Shown: positions 21,229-32,179 of the stretch, in pieces | Layout: each line of letters starts with the position of its first letter | How positions within the stretch are numbered: the first letter of the stretch is position 1 | From: Prorocentrum cordatum | Lineage: Eukaryota; Sar; Dinophyceae; Prorocentrales; Prorocentraceae | Assembly: GCA_963575745.1 (NCBI GenBank) | Contig: CAUYUJ010020693.1 | Coordinates: forward strand, 137,501 to 201,500 | Reading direction: 5' to 3' | DNA: 64,000 nucleotides | The notes under the pieces: model-generated | What the model was told of the DNA's origin: nothing | The model's input: the letters and a program-made list of their open reading frames with translations, nothing else | Database searches by the model: none | Made by a program: the position numbers and the translations under genes

Positions 21229-21600
21229 GGGACACCACGGGGCACCACATCGATCTCAGTATCGATCTCACCATCGATCTCACTCAACGGGACACCACGG
21301 GACAGTTGCCGATCTCACGATCGATCTCACCATCGATCTCACTCAACGGGACACCACGGGACACCACAAGACACCGCTAGGGCCACCGCCGGACAGAGGA
21401 TTATCATTTGTCTTGACTTCGTCCTAGCAGCGGCGGACATCACGGGACACCCCTAGGGCCACCGGCGGACGGAGGATAATCATTTGTGTTGATTTCGCCC
21501 CAGCAGCGACAGACACCACGGAACACGACGGGGCACCACGGGACACCGCGGGACACCGGTAGGGCAACCGCCGGACGGACGGAGGGTAACCATTTGTCTT
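21229..21600 (+). repeat. Minisatellite of ATCGATCTCA and GGGACACCACG, right block
   Basis: The left part matches the modules at 17,290-17,660. The right part adds a longer unit, TAGGGCCACCGCCGGAC.GAGGAT.ATCATTTGT.TTGA.TTCG.CC.AGCAGCG, repeated about three times (near 21,380, 21,460 and 21,560). Confidence 0.8.
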
Positions 21601-21770
21601 GGCTTCGGCCTAGCAACTGCGGGTTCATTCTTGTCGTGCGCCCACCCAGCTTCGCCTCGCCCGCACGCACGACACGAACGAAACGAAACGATTTCCCGGC
21701 TGGGGGTCTCCGTCCCACTGCGATCTCACCCCCCAGCCTCTGACTCATGCGGGGTCCTTGAACGCCGCTG

Positions 21771-22785
21771 TCAGCACCCGAGGTGCAACGATGGCGGCGG
21801 CTCCAACGACCAGGCCACGACTGTCCGCGCAGCCAGGGGCCGTGAGCAGCACGTAATTATACTGAGGCAAACACGGCAAACAAACACCCGATCCCCACCA
21901 CGCACGAGCGGAACAGCTCCACGTGGAAAGTGAGTCACGTTTTCAAGTGAGTCGCCAGCCAGCTGCCTTCTCCAGGGGCCCACGAAAAAAACGGCCAGCT
22001 TGCGAGGCTGCGCGACAATGGCGGCACACCACAAGCCTGACAAAGTTGAACACGAAACGGCGCACCGACACCAGCGCACAGCAGACGAACCCCACGATGT
22101 GCAGCCTGAACACTCTGTTGGTGCGTCGCGCCTGCACGCCGAGGTGAAGCAGCGCGCCCCCACAATAGGCATGTACAGCAGCAGCAGCAGCAGCACGAGC
22201 TTTAGCAACGCGATGGCCATGCATCCGATCAGGTGCAGGACGGCGCAGACCACCAGGAAGACCACCCTGAACATCACGACGAGGCCCATGGCCCATGGCG
22301 AAATCCAGGACGTACGGACATCACCACACCGCGGCGCAGACCAGGAGGCCGAAGCAGAGCAGCGCGAACGGCACGCAGGAGCAGCGCCCCTTCACCCAGC
22401 CAGAGGAGATGCCGATGCGAGCAGCGCCGAGGACCATGCCCCCGTCGCACACGACGCTGAGCAGGCCCAGTGCAAGATGACCAGCGAACGCCTTGAGCGG
22501 CTCGATGGCCCATTCCCAAACTTGACGGTGTGCGGCGCGGCCTTCTGGGCACCACCCATGGCCGCCTCCAGGTTGCCGATTCGGATCCGGGACTCCTCGA
22601 CCCACGTCGCGGCAACTATCCATCGCGGCCTCCCACACGGCCAGGGCGACCAGCTCCGCCCTGCGCGCGGCGGGAGGGCCGGGTGAGCTGCATGGTCGGC
22701 GGCGCCGCGGGCACGGCCTCGCGGGCACGGCGCACCGCCGTGCACCGCGCCCTCCACCGTCTCCGAGCAGAGGGGGATCGCGCAC
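21771..22785 (-). pseudogene. Possible multi-membrane-segment protein remnant
   Basis: On the minus strand, the frame ending at 22,321 has an Ala/Gly-rich hydrophobic stretch (about 22,510-22,430) and a second one, CVPFALLCFGLLVCAAVW, right before its stop. The next phase, starting at 22,289, continues with about 45 largely hydrophobic residues (VVMFRVVFLVV..., Leu-run from CTG repeats) and then a Cys-rich segment. This would give three to four membrane segments if a frameshift or short intron joined them near 22,300. No family was recognised, the Leu run comes from a CAG/CTG tract, and the plus strand is also open. This is a weak call. Confidence 0.25.
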
Positions 22786-22914
22786 AGCTGGTGGCCATCT
22801 GACATACGAGGCGACCAGGCGACAGCAAGCGACGGTGCGCTAGGGGCGGCAAAAGCGAGCGCGGAGGAGGGCCTGGCGACATCCCGAAAGGCCCGAGCCC
22901 AAACGACCAAAACA

Positions 22915-22965
22915 ATCATGAGGATGAGGATGGTGATGGTGATGGTGATGGTGATAGTGATTCAG
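22915..22965. repeat. (GGTGAT)n microsatellite
   Basis: GATGAGGATGGTGATGGTGA-type hexamer repeat, about eight units. Confidence 0.85.
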
Positions 22966-23589
22966 GCGAAATGATTCGACCACTGAAGTGAATTTCAGTG
23001 TTGTCCTGGAACAGAAACGCAGCAACCATCTTTGATCCAATCCGTGGTGCCGGGGAGGGTGGTTGCCCTCGCGCCGCCGGGGATCGCCGGCAGAGGAATA
23101 CATTTCCAAGACCCCCTCTCTTCGGGAGACCAACCCACCCCCGGCTTGGACCACCCGGGCAAAGGTGCGGCCCGCGAGTCAGGACCCCGACAGCGCCTTC
23201 TCCAGCCAAGTCCCCCCAATCAGTAGTCATGTATTTGGGCGACAGTGCAGACGAATTTCGAGTGACCACTTGAGTCCGCGATCAGCACTCATCCGAGTTG
23301 TCCAGTACATTCGTGTGATCCGGCGACCACCGATGGGCGGGTTCGTTCTGTTGACGTCTGAGGTTCGGACAGGGCCTTTCCCCTGGCGGCGGGCGGCGCG
23401 GGGCAATGGGCATGGGCCCCAGGCGCCAGGATAACCACGCGTGAAACCCTCAACCCACGATGCTCAAGGTTCCTCGGCAGCGTTTGCGCGTGCCCACATC
23501 TCTCCTTCTGCTCAACCGCGCCAGCTGCCCTGAACATGGGCACGGGAGAAGTGCTTGCAACAGTAAGCGTGGTCACTTTCCGTCGCCCG

Positions 23590-23670
23590 AATGATGATGC
23601 TGATGATGATGATGATGTTGATGTTGATTCTGATGATGGTGATGATGATGGTGATGACGATGACGATGAC

Positions 23671-23704
<34 letters not shown>

Positions 23705-23927
23705 CTGATGCTGATGCTGATGATAATGATGATGCAAATGATAATGTTGGTGGTTATGATGATGCTGTTGATGATGATGTTGATGATGATGATGATGTTG
23801 ATGATGATGATGATGATGATGAAAATGATGATGATGATGATGCTGATGACGGTGTTGATGATGACGACGTTGATGTTTACGATGATCAAGATGACTATGA
23901 AGCTGATTATGATGATGATAATGATGG

Positions 23928-23976
<49 letters not shown>

Positions 23977-23985
23977 AATGATCCA
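23590..23985. repeat. GAT-rich trinucleotide array
   Basis: GAT with GCT, GTT and GAC variants. Poly-Asp and poly-His frames are artefacts. Confidence 0.9.
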
Positions 23986-24351
23986 CGCGTCTCAAGAGGT
24001 CAGGAGCTCCCAGCTCCCAGCTCGTACTGCCCCTCGGACCGAGGCGTTTCCCTATGGCCCTGCGGATGCAACGCTCGGTCATGTGCGCCTCGGCGCACCC
24101 TCGCAGATTCGCCCGAGTGCCGAGAGATATCAACCGCCACAGCCGAGGCAAGCGATCGACGGCTCGCAGCAGTCAGAGCCACTCAGCACGCGCGGCAGCT
24201 AGCAAAGCTACGGTTGCAGCGGGTTGGTACGCAGAAAGCTGCACACCGCACCTGAGAAGCAACCCCGTCCTGGCCCAGGCCCGAAGAACTGACGTGGTTG
24301 CGGCTCAGGTCAGCGGAGAACGATCCCGAGCGTGGGCGGACCTACGCTCCT

Positions 24352-24373
24352 TGATGATGATCAGATGATGATA

Positions 24374-24418
<45 letters not shown>

Positions 24419-24527
24419 GTGATGGTGATGGTGATGGTGATGGTGATGGTGATGGTGATGGTGATGGTGGTGATGATGATGATGATAATGAGAATGATGA
24501 TGTTGCTGATGATGATGATGCTGATGC

Positions 24528-24559
<32 letters not shown>

Positions 24560-24981
24560 CTGATGGTGATGATGATGATGATGCGGATGATTGGGATGAG
24601 GATGATGATAATGCCGATGATGCTGGTGATGATGACGATTATAATGACGATGATGGTGATGATGATGTTGATGATGATTATCATGTTGATTTATTAGCAT
24701 CTTCCGCATCATCAGAATCACCAGCATCATCATCAGCATCATCATCATCATCCACGCCAGCATCATCCGCAGAATTATCATCCTCATCATCCTCCTCATC
24801 ATCGGCCTCGGCATTGTCGTCATCACCACCACCTTCATCACCATCATCAGCATCGTCAGCATCATCATCCTTATCCTCAGCTTCATCATCGTATCACCAA
24901 ACTGATCATGATCATGAGCATGACCATTACAACATCACCATCACCACCTCCCAACCACCACCACCACCAGCACCGTCATCG

Positions 24982-25015
<34 letters not shown>

Positions 25016-25145
25016 TTCATTTTCATGTTCATCCTTATCATCACCATCGTATCGCCATCATGATCATAACCATGCTCATGATCATGAAAGCATCATCATC
25101 ACCACCATCATCATCCGCAGCAGCAGCAGCAGCAACATTATCATC
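24352..25145. repeat. GAT array switching to ATC array (mirror about 24,690)
   Basis: From 24,352 to about 24,685 the plus strand is GAT-rich, including nine GGTGAT units at 24,416-24,470. From about 24,700 to 25,145 it is ATC-rich. The two halves are near reverse complements, making a long imperfect palindrome with its centre near TTATCATGTTGATTTATTAG. Confidence 0.85.
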
Positions 25146-25400
25146 AGCATCACCAGCGCACCCGCACCTGCACTGCACACCGCACACCCGCACCCCTCGA
25201 AGCTGCACCACGGCGGGGTCGTCGCGGCAAAGCCCCGCGCCTTCTCGACCTCCCCGCGCCGAGGCCGCCAATCGGCGGCGCCGCCGCCGCCGGCGTTCGG
25301 CGACCCCGGCGGGCGGCGAGGCGGAGCCCGTCGTCCCCGTCGTCGCTCGTCGTCGTCCTCCGTCCTCCTCGTTCATCTCTCCTCTCCCGCCTCGTGAGGC

Positions 25401-25640
25401 TTGCCTCCTCCTCCTTCTCCTCCTCATCTCCCTCCTCCTCCTCCTCCTCCTCCTCTCCCTCCTCCTTCTCTCCCTCCTACTCCTCTCGCTTCTCCTCCTC
25501 CTCCTCCTCCTCCTCCTCCACCTCCTCGTCCTCCTCATCCTCGTCCTCCTCCTCCTCCTCCACCTCCTCCTCCTCCTCCACCTCCTCCTCCTCCCCTTCG
25601 TCGTCGTCCTCCTCCTCCTCCTGCTCCTCCTCCGCCTCGT
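25401..25640. repeat. (TCC)n microsatellite
   Basis: TCC with CTT, ACC and GTC interruptions, flanked on both sides by GCCTCGTGAGGCTT-like sequence (about 25,390 and 25,634). Confidence 0.9.
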
Positions 25641-26189
25641 GAGGCTTCTCGTCGGACGCCCTCGGCAGCTGCGCCTCGTCGGGGGCTGGGCGCGAGGCGG
25701 TGCCCAGGTCGTCCTGAGCGGCCGCCGGGGAAGCTCGAGCGAGGAGCTGAAAGCCACCAGGCGTCTTACTCCCCAGAGATCCGAAGATATGATGGTTTGC
25801 AATCCGGCGTTTTTTCTTGGATTCGGCTTCCGTGGCCCATTATCGGGCCTGGGGGCCATGAAAAACAGCGGATTGAAAAAATCAGATCGGCGGATGTCTG
25901 GGTCCTGATTCCGCCCTTCCCCCCATCCTCATCTCTCCTCCTCTGCGCTTCCTGCTCCGGGTTCCCCTTCCACTCCTCCCCTTTCTTCCCTGCTCCAGGC
26001 TCCAGGCTCTGCCGTCCGTCCTCCATTCTTCAGCTTGCGATTCCCTTCACCTTTGTCTTCCATCAGTCTTCCTCTTCCGCTGCAGAAGGTAACTCTTGCA
26101 CTTCGCAATCCCCGGGCCTGTCGGAGGGGCGCCTCAGACGTTCTCTCACCATTTCTGGTCATGGAGCTTCGCTGCTGGGGCGAGAAATT

Positions 26190-26330
26190 TGAAAAGGTTG
26201 CGCGGGTGGAGGGGGCCGCTTTCAAAGCGGGGCTCGCGCCGCAGCGCCGCTCACATTCGTCCTGAACGTTCGCAGCTAGCACAGGGGCGGAGGTGCCGTT
26301 CTCAAAATGGGGCTCTCGTCTCCGCCACGC
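26190..26330 (+). repeat. Dispersed ~85-bp repeat, locus 3
   Basis: Two copies (GGAGGGGGCCGCTTTCAAAG with CAGCGCCGCTCACATTCGTC, then GAGGTGCCGTTCTCAAAATG). The second supplies the ATG of the downstream Ala-rich open frame. Confidence 0.65.
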
Positions 26331-27308
26331 GTTCACGCGGGAATGGCACCCTCGCAGGCGGAGGCTCTTCTGCACATGCATCGGACACCGCCCCCCCCTG
26401 CTGCTCAGGCGGCGACGGCAGCTGCCTCGCCAGCGACCGATTTGGCGGCCGCTCCTGCCGATCCGTCGGCCAACCGGGCAGTCGACCCCGCAGCCACCGC
26501 GGCCGATCTGGCGGCCGCTGCCGCTGAGCCCACGGACGCCCCCGCGCCCACGGACGCCCCCGCGCCCACGGACGCCCCCGCGCCCACGGACGCCCCCGCG
26601 CCCACGGACGCGGCGGCGGCGGCGACGCCGGTCGACCCCGCGCCGACGTCTGCCTCGTCGGCGGCCGCCCCGGCGCCGGCCGCGCCGGCCGCCGCGGCGT
26701 TCTTGGCCCCGGCGCCAGCCGCCGCGGCGAACGCCTCGGCCGCGGCCGCCCCGGCGGCAGGGCCGGCCGCGCCGGCCGCCGCGGCGTTCTTGGCCCCGGC
26801 GCCAGCCGCCGCGGCGAACGCCTCGGCCGCGGCCGCCCCGGCGGCAGGGCCGGCCGCGCCGGCCGCCGCGGCGTTCTTGGCCCCGGCGCCAGCCGCCGCG
26901 GCGAACGCCTCGGCCGCGGCCGCCCCGGCGGCAGGGCCGGCCGCGCCGGCCGCCGCGGCGTTCTTGGCCCCGGCGCCAGCCGCCGCGGCGAACGCCTCGG
27001 CCGCGGCCGCCCCGGCGGCAGGGCCGGCCCCAGCGGGTTCACCAGCCGCGCCAGCGCACGAGGCGGCGGCGGAGGCACCGCCTGCGGCACCGAAGGCACC
27101 AGAGACACCGCCTGCGCCTGCGGCACCGGAGGCGCCCGAGGGCGGGTGGGGGAGGAGGGCCGAGGAGGGCGGGGGGGGAGGAGGGAGGGCGGCGGGAGAA
27201 GGGCGGTGCGAGGAGGGGCGGGGGGAGGGAGGGATGAGGGAGGAGGAGGATGGAGGAGGAGGAGGAGGAGGAGGAGGAGGGAGGAGGAGGAGGGCAGCGG
27301 GGGAGTGA
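26307..27308 (+). CDS. Ala/Pro-rich repetitive ORF, coding status doubtful
   Basis: A 333-codon open frame that begins inside a dispersed repeat and ends inside a GGA microsatellite, so neither end looks genic. The middle contains TDAPAP repeated about five times (18-bp DNA unit, 26,532-26,611). It is followed by a 29-residue unit with the motifs AAAAFLAPAP and NASAAAAPAAGP repeated four times (87-bp DNA unit). A minus-strand frame covering 26,405-27,529 is equally open. No domain is recognised. Exact DNA-level copies suggest minisatellite expansion rather than protein-level selection. Confidence 0.2.
   Translation: MGLSSPPRVHAGMAPSQAEALLHMHRTPPPPAAQAATAAASPATDLAAAPADPSANRAVDPAATAADLAAAAAEPTDAPAPTDAPAPTDAPAPTDAPAPTDAAAAATPVDPAPTSASSAAAPAPAAPAAAAFLAPAPAAAANASAAAAPAAGPAAPAAAAFLAPAPAAAANASAAAAPAAGPAAPAAAAFLAPAPAAAANASAAAAPAAGPAAPAAAAFLAPAPAAAANASAAAAPAAGPAPAGSPAAPAHEAAAEAPPAAPKAPETPPAPAAPEAPEGGWGRRAEEGGGGGGRAAGEGRCEEGRGEGGMREEEDGGGGGGGGGGRRRRAAGE
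26680..27030 (+). repeat. 87-bp tandem repeat, 4 copies
   Basis: The landmark TTCTTGGCCCCGGCG starts at 26,700, 26,787, 26,874 and 26,961, exactly 87 bases apart. I see no difference between copies in the stretches I compared. Confidence 0.9.
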
Positions 27309-27427
27309 AGAGGGAGGAGGGCGGGGTGGAGAGGGAGGAGCAGGATGGAGGAGGAGGAGGAGGATGGAGGAGGAGGAGGAGGAGAAGGAGGAGGAGCAGG
27401 AGGAGGAGGAGGATGAGGAGGGCACTG
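27148..27427. repeat. (GGA)n microsatellite
   Basis: GGA with GGGAGG and GGAGCA interruptions. Confidence 0.9.
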
Positions 27428-27928
27428 GAGGGAAGGGTTTAAGCCCCCTCGCGCAAAATCGAACGGTGGGCGTTTTTTCTTTGTGTTGTCTGACTCTGGG
27501 GACCCTCGCCGGGCAGGAGCGTCAACCAAACGGTTTAGGATGACAGAAATTGTGGAATGCGTCGAGACATTTGGGGGTCGACGTTATGACAAAATCATGA
27601 GGCCAGGGATCTGGAGAGTGAGGAGGAGGTGGAGCAGGAGAAGGGCAACATCAAACCCTCGATGCTGCAACACACATTTCCGTCTCGAGACCCTTTCTCA
27701 CAGGTCCTTACAGGTTGCTTCTTCACTGCAAGGGGGGCCCATTTGAAACAGCAGCACCCCATTGGCCTGGCATTCAGTCGAGATCCGTGAGCCTCGCTCA
27801 GAAAGGGAACTGCCTTGCGTTTCTCGAGCGCAAAACATACAAAATGCCACCAGGTATGGCTCATACAGTTGAACGAGGCGTCACGCGAGACCTCCGTTTA
27901 AGAAATGACCAGCCCCTTCTGTGTAAAC
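27428..27928. other. No gene recognised
   Basis: Less repetitive, lower GC than its surroundings. No frame shows a family motif. Confidence 0.4.
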
Positions 27929-27930
27929 TT

Positions 27931-28084
27931 AAGTCGGGCCTGTCCCCTCTACGGGAAATATCAAAAAATAGTCAAAGAATAGTTTGGAACGCTTTTGGCA
28001 CTATTTCCTTATAATTTTTGCATATGTTCTGGATAGGTAGTATCTTTCGTCACAAATCCCCCTGTAGGATGACATGCCCGACCT
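27931..28084. mobile_element. MITE-like element, copy A
   Basis: 154 bases. The left end is AAGTCGGGCCTGTCCCCTCT. The right end, read on the minus strand, is AGGTCGGGCATGTCATCCTA, so imperfect terminal inverted repeats of about 25 bases are present. The interior is AT-rich and noncoding, and shares an ATAGTCAAA(C/G)AATAG-like string with copy B. Confidence 0.65.
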
Positions 28085-28219
28085 CGGTTCAATCTTTTGA
28101 CAAGCTTGCACTTCGGATCGTGAGCCTCGAGGAGACGTCTCATGTCGAAAAGGAGCCGCACTCCATCCGTGCCACTGCTGCATCGCTCCAGGTATCAGGC
28201 AGAGTGTCAAGCTAGAGTT

Positions 28220-28380
28220 AAGTCGGGCGTTTCCCTGTACAGGAGGAAGATTCCAAATTAGTCAAACAATAGGCAGGTGACGATTTGTCTACAAATTGTT
28301 TTAACATTACTTTTCTATATGATCTGACAATTGCTTATTCGTCGTTCAAAATCCGCCTGTAGGGGGACGTGCCCGACCTA
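28220..28380. mobile_element. MITE-like element, copy B
   Basis: 161 bases, same orientation as copy A and 135 bases downstream. Left end AAGTCGGGCGTTTCCCTGTA; minus-strand right end TAGGTCGGGCACGTCCCCCT. A TTA precedes the left end. The 3' flank begins AAG, so a short TA/TTA target-site duplication is possible but not proven. Confidence 0.65.
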
Positions 28381-28439
28381 AAGCTGGAGATCCACTCTGC
28401 AACGGGACTGTCCTCTATCCTTGTACCGGTCGTAGTTTT

Positions 28440-28905
28440 TGTATGACGGACGCGCGCAGCGTAGAGGCGACAGTTTCATTTCCGAAAAGGATCAACCCTC
28501 CATCCACGTGCGTAATTTTTGCAAGCTTTTGCGTCGAATGTGCGCGGTGCTGCAGTGACAGCCCGATGGTAAAAACGAAATGGCCTCCATCCGTGAAGCA
28601 GTCTATAGCTGCTGCAGTCGTTTGGACAGAATGTGTGCGGAGCGCCGTTTCGTAAACGCCCCCTCCCTTGTGGCTGCTGCACGCTGTCAGGTGGTGTTGG
28701 CGAATGCGCGCGGCGCTCAAGCGAGAGCTCCACTCGGAAAGTGGTCAGCCCTCAATCTTGGTAGTGGATGCAAGCGTTTATCATGCATGCGGGCGGCGCT
28801 AGGCGAGAGCGCCTTCCTGATAACAGCCCATCCCAGTCCTCGTGACACTTGCAGGCTTTCAAGACGAATGTGCGCAGCGACAGGGCGAGAGCTTCATTTT
28901 GAAAG
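28440..28905 (-). repeat. Dispersed ~85-bp repeat, locus 4 (about 6 copies)
   Basis: Reads in the minus orientation. The plus-strand signature GAATGTGCGCGGCGCT..GCGAGAGC recurs at roughly 75-90 base steps near 28,450, 28,535, 28,630, 28,702, 28,785 and 28,865. It is the largest block of this family in the window. Confidence 0.75.
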
Positions 28906-29319
28906 CTGCCCGCCAAGCACCCCGCCAAGCACCCTTGTCCTGTAGCAGATTGAAAGTCCAAGCTTCAGGATCATCCCCAGGAGTTTTCTATGAGGGAAAA
29001 AGTGATGGCGGAGGAGAAGGAAAACGAGAAATGGGGAGGACAAGGAGAAGGAAGAGGAGAAAACGGCGAGGATAAGGAGGACATGAAGGGGAGGTACGCC
29101 ATCGACGACCGCATTCGGAGATAACGCAGCAGCAGTGCGTTGCGCAGCAGCGCAGCAGCCGCTGCGAGCGTCCGTGGGTGCGGCACACCCGTCGCCGCCC
29201 GCGGGTTCGCCCAAGTTTCCAGGGGCTGGGAGGGGCGTCCTGCCCCCGACCGCGGACGTCCCGATCTCGGAAGGTTCCATCGAGCACTTCTGTGGGCCCA
29301 TCGCTGCGGCGGAGGAGGG

Positions 29320-29675
29320 GTGCAAGGAGGAGGAGGAGGAGGAGGAGGAGGAGGACGACGACGACGGCGAGGAGGAGGAGGACGGGGAGGACGAGGAGGG
29401 CGGGGGACAGGGGCGCGCGGGAGCCGGCGGGGGGCGGGCGCGGAGGGGCGGGCACGGGCGTGGGCGAAGGCAGGCGAGGAGGCGGGCACGGAGGTCTCGC
29501 CAATGGGATCCCTCCTTGGTCGTCCTTCCCCTGTCTCGAGTCCCGGAGGACGGAGGAGGAGGAGGAGGAGGAGGAGGAGGGGGAGGAGGAGGAGGAGGAG
29601 GAGGAGGAGGAGGAGGAGGAGGAGGAGGAGGAGTAGTAGTAGGAGGAGGAGGAGGAGGAGGAGGAGGAGGAGTAG
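29320..29675. repeat. (GGA)n microsatellite, two blocks
   Basis: 29,320-29,400 and 29,545-29,675, separated by GC-rich sequence. Includes (AGT)3 at 29,631-29,641. Confidence 0.85.
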
Positions 29676-29708
29676 GAGGAGTCTCGAGTCGGCAACACCC
29701 CAACATAC

Positions 29709-29900
29709 TTATACTATATGTGCGTCGCCCCCCCAGGGGCGACGCGCGCACCGAGAAATCTTCTAGCATATGCGTCGTGGCGGGCGTTTTCTGGCCACAC
29801 CGCGCGGGAAACGATAGACTACAAGATGGGTATACTATATGTTCGGGTCGGACGCGCGCCTCCAAGGAGGACATCTAGTATTAGTATGTCCATGTGCGTC
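29709..29900 (+). repeat. 121-bp tandem duplication
   Basis: TATACTATATGT followed by CG-rich GGACGCGCGC occurs at 29,710 and 29,831. The units are diverged apart from these landmarks. Confidence 0.6.
29722..29745. other. Perfect 10-bp stem hairpin
   Basis: GCGTCGCCCC and GGGGCGACGC separated by four bases. No T-run follows and no gene ends nearby, so its role is unknown. Confidence 0.7.
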
Positions 29901-29904
29901 CCAT

Positions 29905-31430
29905 CGAGTCCCGCTAGTACCTCACGCGTCGGTGCGTACAGGGCCCGCTGGGCCCTCCTCGATCAACGTGGCATCCGAATGTCTTCAGAGGGGCGCCCTC
30001 TCCTCGTTTTCGTTCGTGTCTGAGGCTCACGTTCGGAACTTGTCGAACGTCACGCTTCCTATCCGTATCAGATTGAGCCGTTGGCAGCTGCCTTGATGGT
30101 ACTGGTGACAGTGCCGCTGCCGCAGCTTGCATCCGCTCAGCAGAGACAGGATGAGAGTAGTGATGTAAGATCGAGGTCGGCTCGGGGAGGGTACCCTGAT
30201 GATCTTCTGCCTCATGGAGGAGGGTGCCCTCGAAGGTTCTTCGGTTTGGACGGCGGAGGGTCTCGTGCTCTTCTTGAAGGATGCTGTTCCTAGGTCCGAC
30301 TGAATATCAGGTCGGAAGTCCTATCAGCACGCGACAAGGAACCACTTGCGGTCCCAAGCCAACGTGGCCACTTCTGCGCTGCGACATCCTACAGGACGCT
30401 CCATCGCAGCGCGTGCGCGCGCTTGCGTACGGGAGGTCCGTTGCACCATGCGACGGTCATGTGAGTGCCCCGGGCTAGATTCTGGAAGTTCACGTGGTGC
30501 ACGCTGAGGGGCTATTTGCTCGCCAGGCCAACGCGGCGGCCTCTATCCAGGGGGGGGGGGAAGCACAGATACAGTTCATCGCCGATTCCCAGGAAAAGAT
30601 GGAAACATATGGGAAGTGGGGGGGGAAGATGAACATCCAGAAAATATGAGAACACATCGGAAATCCTGGGATGTGTGTCTACTCGGGGTTCCTTGATAAG
30701 CGCTTGGGGATACCCCCCGACGGGGGTCAACCTCGCCTCGTCGTCGCGACGCGACGGGGGTCGGAGCGCCCTCGGCACTCGGTGGCTGCCCGCGACGGGG
30801 GTCGATGTGGGGCTCTCGGCGGGGAGTGCGCCCCCCCGACGCTTTATGAAACTCGGAGTATCTATTTGTGTACGGTAGGTTCGCGTCGTGTCGACCGGCG
30901 GCGACCCCGCCGCCGACGTTCAACGTTGAACGCCGACGGCGGCCCAGAATCGGTCGATGTTGAACGATCGGACGTTGCGGAGACGGCCGATCGTTCAAGG
31001 TTGAACCATCCAGCGCGGTGTCAGGAACCAACGCCAGGGTCGACACGGCACGGACCTGCAGTATTTGTGTGTCCCAGGGCCCCTTGATCTGTGGCATGAG
31101 CTCACCGCCTCCCAGGGGGCGCGGGGGTCCCTCCTACCGCGCCTGGCCCCCACGGCCCAGCACGGGGCACACCTCACAGCACTCGTCGACCCGGCCACGT
31201 CTCTGGCTACAACCTGCAGCAAGCACCCACACTAACACCTGACACTTTAGCAGGTCGACAACAGAGCGACAGCACGGAGGCCAAGAGCCAATAAGGGCAC
31301 ACGACTACGAGCAGACGCAGCGGCGATACCAGCAGTACTACGGACGACAACCAGGGGCGGGTGGCGGCTGGGCGGAGGGCAGCGGAGGGGAAGCAGGGGG
31401 TGCCTTGGGCAAGGAGTGGATCACTTCCGA
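29905..31430. other. No gene recognised; short reiterations
   Basis: Includes GACGGGGGTC three times about 37 bases apart (30,718-30,810), a 14-base perfect palindrome GTTCAACGTTGAAC (about 30,918-30,931) and a hairpin at 30,960-30,998. No frame resembles a known protein. Confidence 0.45.
30960..30998. other. 12-bp perfect inverted repeat
   Basis: TTGAACGATCGG at 30,960-30,971 pairs with CCGATCGTTCAA at 30,987-30,998 across a 15-base loop. It lies next to the GTTCAACGTTGAAC palindrome. Confidence 0.75.
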
Positions 31431-31434
31431 CGAA

Positions 31435-31590
31435 GGTATCTACACACCACCACCGCGCCTGGCCAGAGCCATCCTGGGCCCTGGGCCCCAGGATGGTGTA
31501 TAGACCTTCCTGGCCCGGCCATGCGGGCGTGTATACCATGCCAGGGCCCAGGCTGGCCCGTGCCAGCCACGGTGGTGGTGTACAGATGCT
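31435..31590. mobile_element. Foldback element with CACCACCACC termini, copy 1
   Basis: The left end GGTATCTACACACCACCACC pairs with the right end GGTGGTGGTGTACAGATGC over about 45 bases. CATCCTGGG/CCCAGGATG forms an inner palindrome. The termini resemble those of the element at 36,071-36,305. No coding content. Confidence 0.6.
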
Positions 31591-32160
31591 ATCTGCACAT
31601 CGCTGACCTTCCTTCCAGGCCTCCGAGCGGGCCGCCATTCACAGTGACTCGGTGGAACAGGAAGGACAGAGGAATTGCGAATGGGGGACAGGCCAAAGGA
31701 GAGGAGGCAACGAAAAAGACGGTGAGGCAGCGGCCAGGGATTGGACTGGGGACGCCTGGAAGAGGAGCGGGGAGGGAGCGAGTGGCAACGGCAACTGGGA
31801 GGCAAGGGGCGGGCTGCAGTGCAGGGAGACAGTGTCGATTCTCGTGGATGCGGATCCCCCGAGGGAGGCGGGGTGACGGAAGTTCCACTTGCGGTTTGTC
31901 ACGACAGTTTTCCGGATGTCTCTTGCAGTCGCAGCAGCCGAAAGTAATCATGTGTTGGCCATCCTCGACCGCAGACTGTTTTTTTTTTGCCAGAGCCATG
32001 TGCGCCACGATTTCGCCAGGCTGTCGAGGGCGCCCTGCGGTGTTTCCGCTCCCCGTCCCCCCCCCTCCTCTTCCCCTCCTCCCGTCAGCCTCCGTCGGCA
32101 GCTCCTCCCTCTCCTTCTCCTGCGCTCTGCCTCTTGCCTCCGCCTCCCCCTGCTCATCAT
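31591..32160. other. No gene recognised
   Basis: Purine-rich to about 31,830, then mixed. T10 run near 31,979-31,988. No supported gene. Confidence 0.4.
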
Positions 32161-32179
32161 GATTATCTTGCACGCTCTT

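Noticed and set aside
29722-29745. Rho-independent-type terminator
   Set aside because: The stem is strong, but no T-run follows, no gene precedes it, and the context is eukaryotic.
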